Positions 8,935 through 16,715 of a DNA stretch of 42,055 nt are shown piece by piece. A model generated the notes under the pieces. That model worked only from the letters and a program-made list of their open reading frames with translations, made no database searches and had not been told where the DNA came from. Source of the DNA: Pluralibacter gergoviae ATCC 33028 = NBRC 105706 (GTDB taxonomy: Bacteria; Pseudomonadota; Gammaproteobacteria; Enterobacterales; Enterobacteriaceae); the NCBI RefSeq assembly GCF_001598855.1, contig NZ_BCZS01000034.1, positions 1-42,055 of the forward strand, given 5' to 3'. Numbering within the stretch: the stretch's first letter is position 1; each line of letters begins with the position of its first letter. Made by a program: the position numbers and the translations under genes.

Positions 8935-10062
8935 ATGAGCAACCAGACGATCACGGTAATGAATAGCGACGCGTTCGAACCGGTCATGACCCAGACGTGG
9001 AGCAACGGCCGCCACGCTGTGCGCTGCGTGAAGGTCATCCAGGAGACCTGGGACGTTAAAACTTTCTGCTTTATGGCCGAACAGCCGGTGATGTTCTTTT
9101 TCAAGCCGGGGCAGTTCGTCACCCTGGAGCTTGAGATCGGCGGCGAAGCCATCTTTCGCTCCTACACCATCTCCAGCTCGCCGTCGGTGCCCTACAGCTT
9201 CTCGATAACCGTTAAGCGCGTGCCGGGCGGGGAGGTCTCTAACTGGCTGCACGACAACATGAGCGAAGGGGCGAAGCTGGCGGTGCACGGCCCGGTAGGG
9301 CAGTTCAACTGCATCGACTACCCCGGCGACAAAGTGCTGTTTCTCTCCGGCGGCGTGGGCATTACGCCGATGATGTCGATGGCCCGCTGGTACTTCGACA
9401 CTAACTCCGACGTCGATATGATCTTCGTCCACAGCGCCCGCACCCCGAAGGACATCATCTTCAGGCAGGACCTGGAGAACATGGTCTCGCGCATCGCCAA
9501 CTTTAAGGTCAGCCTGATCTGCGAACACTACGAATCCGGCCAGTTCTGGGGCGGCTATCGCGGCTTTCTCGACGGTGCCAAGCTTCTGATGATCGCCCCG
9601 GATTTTATGCAGCGCGAAATCTACTGCTGCGGCCCGACGCCCTATATGAAGGCGGTGAAAAACATGCTCCGGGAGGCCGGATTTGACCTTAAGCACTACC
9701 ACGAAGAGTCCTTCGGCGAAACGCCGGAAGTGGTGAAAGAGCAGGTGGTGCAGGAGGCCGAACAGGCGGCGGAGATGATTGAGGCCATCCAGCCCGCCGA
9801 TCTGCTGGAGGTCTGTTTTGCCAACGCCGGTAAAAGCGTACAGATTGCCCCCGGGGAGACCATCCACGCCGCCGCCGCCAAGCTGGGGCTGCACATTCCC
9901 AAAGCCTGCGGGATGGGCATCTGCGGCACCTGCAAGGTGAAGCGCGTCGCGGGCGATATCGAGATGAACCACAACGGCGGCATTACCGATGAGGATATTG
10001 AAGAGGGCTATATTCTCTCCTGCTGCAGCGTGCCGAAGGGCAACGTGACGGTGGAGTTTTAG
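8935..10062 (+). CDS. gbcB: GbcB-like oxygenase reductase (FAD/NAD plus 2Fe-2S ferredoxin)
   Basis: 375 residues in the order FAD domain, NAD domain, plant-type ferredoxin. The flavin site is FRSYTISSSP near residue 74, and the nicotinamide site is LSGGVGITPMMSM near residue 138 with YCCGPTPYMKAV near residue 228. The C-terminal [2Fe-2S] ferredoxin has ACGMGICGTCKV (about residues 325-336) and a fourth cysteine in ILSCCS. It would transfer electrons from NAD(P)H to the Rieske oxygenase encoded divergently. An AGGA lies ahead of the ATG at 8935. The fused-ferredoxin layout matches GbcB and related class IA-like reductases such as CntB; assignment to betaine demethylation rests on the neighbours. 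Confidence 0.85.
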   Translation: MSNQTITVMNSDAFEPVMTQTWSNGRHAVRCVKVIQETWDVKTFCFMAEQPVMFFFKPGQFVTLELEIGGEAIFRSYTISSSPSVPYSFSITVKRVPGGEVSNWLHDNMSEGAKLAVHGPVGQFNCIDYPGDKVLFLSGGVGITPMMSMARWYFDTNSDVDMIFVHSARTPKDIIFRQDLENMVSRIANFKVSLICEHYESGQFWGGYRGFLDGAKLLMIAPDFMQREIYCCGPTPYMKAVKNMLREAGFDLKHYHEESFGETPEVVKEQVVQEAEQAAEMIEAIQPADLLEVCFANAGKSVQIAPGETIHAAAAKLGLHIPKACGMGICGTCKVKRVAGDIEMNHNGGITDEDIEEGYILSCCSVPKGNVTVEF

Positions 10063-10068
10063 CGCGTG

Positions 10069-10224
10069 ATGCGCTTCCTTTGGCGGATGTTGGGGCGTAA
10101 ACCCGGGGGCGTTAATAATACGCCCCCGCCGGTTATCTACTGCGCCGTGGCCGAGGGGTTTATCCGGCGGCCAAAACGCGGCGGCTGCGGCGAAGGTAAA
10201 GACGACGATAAACGGGAATAATGC
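10069..10224 (+). CDS. Possible small protein, 51 aa
   Basis: An ATG seven bases after the reductase stop opens a 51-codon frame to TAA. The peptide starts MRFLWRMLGRKPGG and ends with a basic/acidic tail KGGCGEGKDDDKRE-like. The closest Shine-Dalgarno-like stretch (GGAG) lies inside the reductase end, about 13 bases before the ATG, which is far. It would be co-transcribed with the reductase. A GC-rich hairpin falls inside the frame, which may mean this is only the untranslated tail of the reductase mRNA. I recognise no family. Confidence 0.2.
10104..10128 (+). terminator. Hairpin after the reductase gene
   Basis: A 9-bp perfect stem CGGGGGCGT / ACGCCCCCG with a TAATAAT loop, 42 bases past the reductase stop. 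There is no T-tract after it, so it may be a 3' mRNA-stabilising hairpin or a weak terminator. Confidence 0.4.
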
Positions 10225-10534
10225 CCGACGGCGAATGCGCCGCATTTTAATGTTCCCCAGATCGCTATATTTCGCGCGCTGGCGATGATATTTTTTGTTG
10301 CACTACGTTATATTCAGACATCTTTTAAGTTATTTTTCAGCCCCACTAAACAAACCTTCTCCGCGCCGTTTATATATGATTGCGATTAAAATAAACGGTA
10401 GCTAAACGCTTTTTCAATAAACCTCAATAGAGCGTCAATATCCCACTGCGCGTACGGTAGCCGGTTTATTGCCGTTGATATACTTGTTCGGATATCAACA
10501 TCACGCCGCACGCGGCTTAACCGGGCTGATTATT
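10225..10534 (+). promoter_or_regulatory. Upstream region of the class III aminotransferase operon
   Basis: About 310 bp with no supported gene. It shifts to AT-rich sequence from about 10260 to 10440, consistent with a promoter for the plus-strand operon. The frame can be extended to an ATG at 10469, but the conserved protein begins at 10535. No specific operator was identified. Confidence 0.35.
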
Positions 10535-11914
10535 ATGACTCCATACGAAGAACAACTGCTGGCGGACGAAGCCAGATATTGCTCCCACGGCGATACCGTT
10601 CACTACGTGAATCCGCCGAAGATTTTTGACGGCTGCGAAGGCAGCTATCTGTTCGACGCCGAGGGGACGCCCTATCTCGACCTGCAGATGTGGTACTCGG
10701 CGGTCAACTTTGGCTACGCGAATCCCCGCCTCAACGACGCCCTGAAAAAGCAGATTGACGTGCTGCCGCAGGTGGCCAGCCAGTACCTGCATCCGACCAA
10801 AATTGAGCTGAGTAAAGTCATTGCCCAGGACATGGAGCGCAAGTTCGGCCTGCCGGGCCGCGTGCACTACAACGTCGGCGGCTCCCAGTCTATCGACGAC
10901 TCCCTGAAGCTGGTGCGTAACTACTGCAACGGTAAAAGCCGGATGTTCGCCTTTGAGGGCGGCTACCACGGCCGCACCCTCGGCGCCTCGTCGATCACCT
11001 CCAGCTACCGCTACCGCCGCCGCTTCGGCCACTTCGGCGAGCGCGCGCAGTTTATTCCTTTCCCGTATCCGTTCCGCCGCCAGAAGGGCATGACCCCGGA
11101 AGAGTACGCCGACAAGCTGGTGGCCGACTTTGCCCGCCTGTTTGAAAACGAGTACCACGGCGTCTGGGATCCGAAAGTGCAGCAGTCGGAGTTTGCCGCC
11201 TTCTACATTGAGCCGATTCAGGGCACCGGCGGCTACGTTATTCCGCCGCGCAACTTCTACAAAGGGCTGAAAAAGGTCCTCGACGATCACGGCATTCTGC
11301 TGGTGGTGGACGAGATCCAGATGGGCTTCTACCGCACCGGTAAACTGTGGTCGGTGGAGCACTTCGGCATCACCCCGGATGTGCTGGTGTTCGGCAAGGC
11401 GCTGACCAACGGCCTCAACCCGCTGGCGGGCATCTGGGCGCGGGAAGAGATGATCAACCCGACCACCTTCCCGGTGGGCTCCACCCACTCGACCTTTGCC
11501 TCCAACCCGCTGGGCACCGCCGTGGGTCTGGAAGTGATGCAGATGCTGGCGGAGAAAGACTATGAGAAGCAGGTGATGGAGAGCGGCGCCTACTTCCTGG
11601 AAGGGCTGAAAACCCTCCAGCGCCAGCATCCGGAGATCGGCGACGTTGACGGCCTGGGCCTGGCGCTGCGCGCCGAGCTGTGCCAGGCCGACGGCTTTAC
11701 GCCCAACAAGGCGCTGCTCGATAAGATGGTCGATATCGGCCTCTCCGGCACCCTTGAGTATCAGGGCCAGCGCACCGGGCTGGTGCTCGACGTCGGCGGC
11801 TACTACAAAAACGTCATCACCTTCGCGCCGTCGCTGGAGATCAGCCGCAGCGAAATCGACCAGGCCATCGTGCTGCTCGATCAGCTGATTGTCCGCGCGA
11901 AGCGCGAACTGTAG
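10535..11914 (+). CDS. Class III PLP-dependent aminotransferase
   Basis: 459 residues from ATG 10535. Fold type I, subgroup III features are clear: FEGGYHGRTLGASS (cofactor phosphate and ring region), VVDEIQMGFYRTGKLW with the PLP-binding Asp, and VFGKALTNGLNPLAG with the Schiff-base Lys at about residue 288, followed by GSTHSTFASNPLGTA. The family uses omega-amino acids, diamines or related amines with 2-oxoglutarate or pyruvate. It is the first gene of a three-gene plus-strand unit with an acyltransferase and a ureohydrolase-like protein. No neighbour points to ordinary GABA, putrescine or arginine degradation, so a dedicated biosynthetic role is more likely. The upstream ATG at 10469 would add 22 residues that do not look conserved. 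Confidence 0.88.
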   Translation: MTPYEEQLLADEARYCSHGDTVHYVNPPKIFDGCEGSYLFDAEGTPYLDLQMWYSAVNFGYANPRLNDALKKQIDVLPQVASQYLHPTKIELSKVIAQDMERKFGLPGRVHYNVGGSQSIDDSLKLVRNYCNGKSRMFAFEGGYHGRTLGASSITSSYRYRRRFGHFGERAQFIPFPYPFRRQKGMTPEEYADKLVADFARLFENEYHGVWDPKVQQSEFAAFYIEPIQGTGGYVIPPRNFYKGLKKVLDDHGILLVVDEIQMGFYRTGKLWSVEHFGITPDVLVFGKALTNGLNPLAGIWAREEMINPTTFPVGSTHSTFASNPLGTAVGLEVMQMLAEKDYEKQVMESGAYFLEGLKTLQRQHPEIGDVDGLGLALRAELCQADGFTPNKALLDKMVDIGLSGTLEYQGQRTGLVLDVGGYYKNVITFAPSLEISRSEIDQAIVLLDQLIVRAKREL

Positions 11915-11969
11915 GCCGCAGCCGGCGGACAGCCCGCCGGCTCCTTATTTCAGACGCCGGAGTTACCCT

Positions 11970-13034
11970 ATGGCTGCCTGTCACCACGGCCTGGAGCCCC
12001 AGGCCCTTATCGACGCCTTCATCCGCCATCCGCCGGACGGATTTCTGGCTCATGCCGCGGCGGACGGTACGCCCTGGTTTACCACCCGCTTCGATCTGCT
12101 GACTACCCTCAACAATGACGACCGCGACAGGCTCAGCCGCCTGCCGGGCTTCCGCGTCTGGCGGCGGCTGCTGCGCTGGCCCGCCTGCTTCATCGGTACC
12201 ACGGTCAGCGAATACTCCCCGCAGCCGGTGGGCATCGAACCTGCTGACTATCTGCGGCGCGCCCGCCGGCTCCCCGGCTCCCCGGCGCTGACCATTATCA
12301 AAGATCTGCCCTGCGACTCGCCGCTGCTGCCGGCCGCTGATAACCTCGCGGCGCGGCGGCTGTTCGCCCTCGCGCCGCGGGAGGGCTTTATCAGCGTCGC
12401 CGGGCAGGCGCTGGCCTACGTCCCGGTCCACTTCGACAGTATCGATGAATATCTGGCCCGGCTCTCCCACAGCCGCCGCCGCAACCTGCGGCGCAAGCTG
12501 CGCAGCCGGGACGCGCTGCGCCTTGAGATCCTGCCTACCGGCGATCCGCGCCTCGCCTCGGCGGCGTGGCGCGGGACGCTCTACCGCTACTATCTGGCGG
12601 TATACGACCAGAGCGAGATCCACTTCGACAGGCTCAGCGCCGACTTCTTCGACGCCCTGCTGCAGGACCCGGACAGCGGCGGACGCCTGTTCTGCTACTG
12701 GCACGATGATCATCTGGTGGGCTTTAACCTCTGCTACGTTCACGGCGGCAATCTTGTCGATAAATATATCGGCTTCGACTACGCGCAGGCGCTGCGCTTC
12801 AACCTCTATTTCGTCAGCTGGTTTGCCAATCTGGAGTACGCCATCGAGCAGGGGCTGCGCTACTACGTGGCGGGCTGGACCGACCCGCAGGTGAAGGCCC
12901 AGCTGGGGGCCAGCTTTACCATGACCCGCCACCTGGTCTGGGTGCGCAATCCGCTGCTGCGGGCGCTGCTTCGCCGTCTGTCGCACCATTTTGAGAGCGA
13001 CAGCGATATCCTTCTGCAGCAGGGAGAAGCCTGA
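11970..13034 (+). CDS. GNAT/FemAB-like N-acyltransferase
   Basis: 354 residues from ATG 11970, which has CCGGAG seven bases ahead; a longer frame from 11889 would overlap the aminotransferase end and lacks such a site. The protein has a basic, helical middle (SRRRNLRRKLRSRD) followed by a GNAT-type core with FCYWHDDHLVGFNLCYVHGG and VDKYIGFDYAQALRFNLYF. This arrangement is seen in the BioF2-like/FemAB-related acyltransferases (Acetyltransf_6 type), which transfer acyl or aminoacyl groups to amines. The donor and acceptor are unknown. It sits between an aminotransferase that could make an amine and a ureohydrolase-like protein whose ATG overlaps its TGA. Confidence 0.7.
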   Translation: MAACHHGLEPQALIDAFIRHPPDGFLAHAAADGTPWFTTRFDLLTTLNNDDRDRLSRLPGFRVWRRLLRWPACFIGTTVSEYSPQPVGIEPADYLRRARRLPGSPALTIIKDLPCDSPLLPAADNLAARRLFALAPREGFISVAGQALAYVPVHFDSIDEYLARLSHSRRRNLRRKLRSRDALRLEILPTGDPRLASAAWRGTLYRYYLAVYDQSEIHFDRLSADFFDALLQDPDSGGRLFCYWHDDHLVGFNLCYVHGGNLVDKYIGFDYAQALRFNLYFVSWFANLEYAIEQGLRYYVAGWTDPQVKAQLGASFTMTRHLVWVRNPLLRALLRRLSHHFESDSDILLQQGEA

Positions 13035-13918
13035 TGTCGCGGCGGACGGTGGTGCTTAACTTTGACGATGCGGCCGGGCACTTTCCCGGCGCGCAGGCGG
13101 TGGATCTCCGGCGCTACCAGGAGGCCATCCGCTTCGGCTGCGGCTGGCGGCAGTTCCGTAACTTTGCGTGCTGGCTGTCGCCGCAGCTCCCGGCGCAGAC
13201 CGGCGCGGTCTTCACCGGCAGCGGCGACTATCACCACCTGAGCTGGCTGCTGCTCAGCAGGCTCCCCGCGAACCGGCCGGTGCAGCTTATCGTCTGCGAC
13301 AACCACCCGGACAATATGCGCTATCCGTTCGGCATCCACTGCGGCTCCTGGGTCTACTGGGCCAGCCGCCTGCCGCAGGTGGCGGCGGTACACGTTATCG
13401 GCATCAGCTCTGCCGATATCGGCGCGGGCCACGCCTGGGAGAACCACTGGCGGCCGCTGATGAGCGGTAAGCTGACCTACTGGAGCGTCGGCCGGCCCGC
13501 CCGCTGGACGCGGCTGATCGGCAGACCCGATGCCGCGCGCAATTTTGACCATGCCGATGCGCTGCTCGATGCCCTCCTGCCGCAGGTAGGCGCGCTGCCG
13601 GTCTATCTGTCGATTGATAAAGACGTGCTCAGTCCGGCGGTGGTCAGCACCAACTGGGACCAGGGGACTTTTCGCGAGCAGGATCTGCTGCGGCTGATTG
13701 CCCGCTGTCGGGGGCGGCTGGCGGGGGCGGATATTACCGGCGATGTGTCGCAGTGGCGCTACCGCAGCCGCTTCAAGCGCCTGCTCAGCGGCGCCGACGG
13801 CCAGCGCGTGCCGGAGGAGGAGGAGCTGCGGCGCTGGCAGGCGCCCCAGCAGGCGCTCAACCGGCGGCTGCTGGCGGCGCTCAGCGGGGCGTGGATAGCC
13901 GACGAAGCTGCAGACTGA
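13034..13918 (+). CDS. Arginase/agmatinase-fold (ureohydrolase-like) protein
   Basis: 294 residues. The three metal-site blocks of ureohydrolases are recognisable: GSGDYHHLS (about 62-70) in place of GGDH, CDNHPDN (Asp89, His91, Asp93) equal to the DAHxD block, and LSIDKDVLSP (Asp195, Asp197) equal to the SxDxDxxDP block. So a binuclear metal centre is probably kept. The later Glu-containing block of true agmatinases (DIVEV type) reads GADITGDVS here, so substrate binding differs. The start overlaps the preceding stop (TGATG). Its last 38 bases overlap the convergent DegT gene. It may hydrolyse a guanidine or formimino/amide group; this is inference from fold only. Confidence 0.72.
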   Translation: MSRRTVVLNFDDAAGHFPGAQAVDLRRYQEAIRFGCGWRQFRNFACWLSPQLPAQTGAVFTGSGDYHHLSWLLLSRLPANRPVQLIVCDNHPDNMRYPFGIHCGSWVYWASRLPQVAAVHVIGISSADIGAGHAWENHWRPLMSGKLTYWSVGRPARWTRLIGRPDAARNFDHADALLDALLPQVGALPVYLSIDKDVLSPAVVSTNWDQGTFREQDLLRLIARCRGRLAGADITGDVSQWRYRSRFKRLLSGADGQRVPEEEELRRWQAPQQALNRRLLAALSGAWIADEAAD

Positions 13919-15110
13919 TGCAGGCCACGATGGCCGCAAAGTCGCCGTCGGTCAGCCAGGACGAGTTGGTCAGGGTGAGGGTGCGGGCGGCAAGGCTGCG
14001 CGCCTGCGCCTGCGGCGATGCATCAGTAAACCGGTCCGCCAGCGCCGGGTAGTCCGCCAGCGCGCGGGCAAACAGCCGGGTCACGCCCGCGCCCCGGTCC
14101 CACAGCGCTGCCAGCACCGCGTCGCGGGCGGCCCCGGTCGGCAGGCGGATCAGTAAAAAAGGCCACACGCCGCGCTCGCCGGGACGATCGGCGAATACCT
14201 CCACGCCCGGCAGCGTGCGCAGGGCGGCGATGCGCCGTTCGGCGCGCCGCTGCCCGCGGGACCAGTAGTCCGGCAGCCGCGCCGCCGCCCGCGCCGCGAC
14301 GCCCGCCCGCCAGTGGCCCAGCGCATGGAGCGGAATGTCGCCGGCGGTAAAGTCGTCGCCGACGGCGGCGATGACATCGCCCCGGCGCAGCGCCCGGCGC
14401 AGCGGCAGGCCGTAGGCGGCGCGCAGCCCGACAGGGTTATAGAGCGCGGCGTAGCCCAGCAGCGCCGCGCTGCGCCGCAGTTCCCATCCGCGCCGCACGG
14501 GCAGGGCGGCCAGCGCTTCCCGCTGCAGATCGGCGCGGAGGTCGGGATCGCGGCTGAACAGCACGCCGCCTTCGCCGCTGGTCAGCCCCTTGCCAAACGC
14601 CAGGCTGAAAAAGCCGATATCACCCCGCAGCCCGACGCTCTCATCCCCGACCCGCGCCCCCAGCGCCTGGGCGGCATCCTCGATTACCGCCGCGCCGCAG
14701 CGGCGGGCGCAGGCCAGCGCCGGGGCGGTATCGCTGACTCTGCCCGCCAGGTGGGTGACAATAATCGCCAGCGGCGGCGCTTCATCGCACAGCCTGGTGA
14801 GCATCGTCGGGCAGAGGTCGAGGCTGTTTTCCGCCAGATCGCAGAGCACAAACTCCACGCCGGGGCAGAGGGCCGCCGCCAGCGGCACCAGCGGGCAGCT
14901 CCAGCCGCCGACGATCGCCCGCGAGCGTGAGGGAGACCGCTGCTTCAGCACCCGCAGGGCAACCACCAGCGCCGCCGTTCCCGAGCAGGTGAGCAGCGGG
15001 CGGGGAATGGCCAGCAGGCGGGCGAGAGTCGCGGCGAGATCGGCGTCTGCCCCGAACAGATCGCCGGCGCGCAGCGGCAGGCCGTCGGTTGGCGGCAGCT
15101 CCCGCTTCAC
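13881..15110 (-). CDS. DegT/DnrJ/EryC1/StrS-family PLP aminotransferase
   Basis: 409 residues from a GTG at 15110 that overlaps the stop of the upstream gene by 4 bp (GTGA); an ATG at 15146 would reach 40 bases into that gene. Family features: TCSGTAALVVALRVL near residue 41, VIEDAAQALGA with Asp145, and SLAFGKGLTSGEGG with Lys174 as the PLP Schiff base. Such enzymes aminate keto-sugars or other keto intermediates, or act as dehydratases. No nucleotide-sugar genes are present. The protein is very rich in Ala and Arg compared with typical ArnB or WecE, so a sugar substrate should not be assumed. It is the last gene of a five-gene coupled operon. Confidence 0.82.
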   Translation of the reverse strand: MKRELPPTDGLPLRAGDLFGADADLAATLARLLAIPRPLLTCSGTAALVVALRVLKQRSPSRSRAIVGGWSCPLVPLAAALCPGVEFVLCDLAENSLDLCPTMLTRLCDEAPPLAIIVTHLAGRVSDTAPALACARRCGAAVIEDAAQALGARVGDESVGLRGDIGFFSLAFGKGLTSGEGGVLFSRDPDLRADLQREALAALPVRRGWELRRSAALLGYAALYNPVGLRAAYGLPLRRALRRGDVIAAVGDDFTAGDIPLHALGHWRAGVAARAAARLPDYWSRGQRRAERRIAALRTLPGVEVFADRPGERGVWPFLLIRLPTGAARDAVLAALWDRGAGVTRLFARALADYPALADRFTDASPQAQARSLAARTLTLTNSSWLTDGDFAAIVACISLQLRRLSTPR

Positions 15111-15487
15111 GGCTGCGGCGCCTGCGCCTCGCCGCGCGCCAGGCACAGCACGCCGGCGAGGATCAGCAGCCCGCCGGCCACCTTCGACAGCGTCAGGGCA
15201 TCGTCAAACAGCCAGATAGACAGCAGGGTCACGCTGACGATCTCCAGATGCGAGGCGGCGAAGGCCGGGCCCACCGGGGCGTACTTGAGCAGCGTCATCC
15301 AGGTAAAGAAGGCGCCGATATAGCCGACGAAGGCGCCGTAGATCCAGATGTGTCCGAACACCCGGCCCAGCCAGGCGATATCCATCACCAGCGGCCCGGC
15401 GTGCAGAGAGGCGTACTTAAAGCTGACCTGGGCGAGGGTATCGAACAGCATCAGCGTCAGGAAGCCCAGAAGATAGAAACGCTTCAT
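15107..15487 (-). CDS. Small DMT/SMR-type membrane protein 2 (EamA-like)
   Basis: 126 residues with four predicted membrane helices, the size of an SMR or ArnE/ArnF-type protein. Helix 1 has FDTLAQVSFKYA, with an acidic residue where SMR pumps carry theirs. The C-terminal helix reads ALTLSKVAGGLLILAGVLCL, a typical EamA ending. It overlaps the preceding gene (TAATG) and the next one (GTGA). Two adjacent small transporters of this kind usually form a heterodimer, as MdtI-MdtJ (spermidine export) or ArnE-ArnF (lipid-linked aminosugar flipping) do. The substrate here is unknown but is probably the product of the cluster. Confidence 0.82.
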   Translation of the reverse strand: MKRFYLLGFLTLMLFDTLAQVSFKYASLHAGPLVMDIAWLGRVFGHIWIYGAFVGYIGAFFTWMTLLKYAPVGPAFAASHLEIVSVTLLSIWLFDDALTLSKVAGGLLILAGVLCLARGEAQAPQP

Positions 15488-15843
15488 TAACCTATTCCCA
15501 CGACGCCGACGCCGGCGGCGATAAGCAGGATCCCCGCTACCCGCCAGCGGCTCAGCGCCTCGTTAAACCACAGGCGACCCGCCAGCATAATTACCACCAC
15601 GTTAATGGAGCCAAGCATGACGCCCACCGACAGCGGCACCAGCGCGAGGAAGGCCAGCCACAGCACGAACTCCAGTACGTAGCTGCCGACCCCTAGCCAG
15701 ATCCAGGGGCGCCTGAGCATGATCCGCCACTGGCGCAGGCCGCTGTGGCCGACGCTGTCGCGGGCCGCGGCTTTAAAGGCCAGCTGGCCGACGGTATCTA
15801 CGATGACATTGAGCAGCCACAGCAGAAGAGTGAGTTGGCTCAC
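15487..15843 (-). CDS. Small DMT/SMR-type membrane protein 1 (EamA-like)
   Basis: 118 residues and four predicted membrane helices. Helix 1 has NVIVDTVGQLAFKAA, parallel to the acidic-residue motif of the next gene, and the last helix reads WRVAGILLIAAGVGVVGIG. It starts with GTG overlapping the esterase stop by 4 bp (GTGA), and its stop overlaps the start of the second small transporter (TAATG). The paired arrangement suggests an obligate heterodimeric exporter or flippase in the inner membrane. Confidence 0.82.
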   Translation of the reverse strand: MSQLTLLLWLLNVIVDTVGQLAFKAAARDSVGHSGLRQWRIMLRRPWIWLGVGSYVLEFVLWLAFLALVPLSVGVMLGSINVVVIMLAGRLWFNEALSRWRVAGILLIAAGVGVVGIG

Positions 15844-16715
15844 AGCAGGGCACTCCCGGTGACCCGCTCAGGCTTCCACTCCGCGCCGTGCGATGGGGGC
15901 GAGGCGGGGCAGGCGTTGCGGGCAATAAACTGCAGGCTGCGGCTGACCAGCTCATCGCGGTCGTTATCGATGGTTATCATGTGGTAGCTGTTTTTCAGCA
16001 GCGCCAGCTCGCACGGGCCGCTGACGCGTTTACGCACCAGCAGGGCGTTGCGGCGGTGGGCCACATCGTCGTGTTCGGCGTGCAGTATCAGGCAGGGATC
16101 GGCCACCCGCCACAGGTTGCGCCGCACGTTGCGCGAGAGGTGGATCATTTCGCTCAGCGAGGGCCAGGGGTTACCCGGCAATCCCGCCGCGCCGCTGTCG
16201 CCGCCGAGCATCGCTTTGGCTATTCGCCGGCGCAGGATCTCATTGCGGATACCGTAGGGCTCCATTTCATCGACCGTGCGCCGCCGCCCGATGCGCAGCC
16301 TTGTCGCCAGCGGCAGCAGCGGCGCAAGCAGCCGGGCGCTGGCCGGGATGCTCCAGCCGTCGGCGCGGAAAGTGGCGCCGTAGACCAGCACCCCCGCTAC
16401 CGGGTGCGCGCTGGCGTACTTCAGGGCCAGTATCGCGCCCATCGACAGGCCGCCGACGAACAGATAGTCCACCTCCTGGCGCAGCCGCGCGGCGGCGTCC
16501 ACCACGCTCTGATACCAGTCGCGCCAGCCGGTGGCGATCAGGTCGTCAACGTCGCCGCAGTGTCCGGCGAGCTGCACGCAGTGCACCGTATAGCCGCCGC
16601 CGCTGTGCAGCCGCCGCGCCACGTCGCGCATCTCGCTGGGGGTCCCGGTCAGGCCGTGGATCAGCAGCACGCCGGTGCGGTTGCCCGCGAGGTGAATTTC
16701 GTGGTTGCCGATCAT
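15840..16715 (-). CDS. Alpha/beta hydrolase, esterase/lipase-like (COG1647 type)
   Basis: 291 residues from ATG 16715, which overlaps the HAD gene stop (ATGA). It has an oxyanion-hole block HGLTGTPSEM (residues 20-29), the nucleophile elbow GLSMG with Ser91, an acidic residue in HAEHDD (about 216-217) and the catalytic His in NSYHMITID (His245). This order and the NSxHxITxD ending match small carboxylesterases of the Est30 type. No signal peptide was seen, so it should be cytoplasmic. In this operon it might release an acyl or aminoacyl intermediate or act as an editing thioesterase; that is inference. Confidence 0.82.
   Translation of the reverse strand: MIGNHEIHLAGNRTGVLLIHGLTGTPSEMRDVARRLHSGGGYTVHCVQLAGHCGDVDDLIATGWRDWYQSVVDAAARLRQEVDYLFVGGLSMGAILALKYASAHPVAGVLVYGATFRADGWSIPASARLLAPLLPLATRLRIGRRRTVDEMEPYGIRNEILRRRIAKAMLGGDSGAAGLPGNPWPSLSEMIHLSRNVRRNLWRVADPCLILHAEHDDVAHRRNALLVRKRVSGPCELALLKNSYHMITIDNDRDELVSRSLQFIARNACPASPPSHGAEWKPERVTGSALL

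Noticed and set aside
8908-10245. 445-codon minus-strand frame opposite the oxygenase reductase
   Set aside because: The plus strand encodes an unmistakable FAD/NAD/ferredoxin protein; the antisense translation is His- and Ala-rich without motifs.
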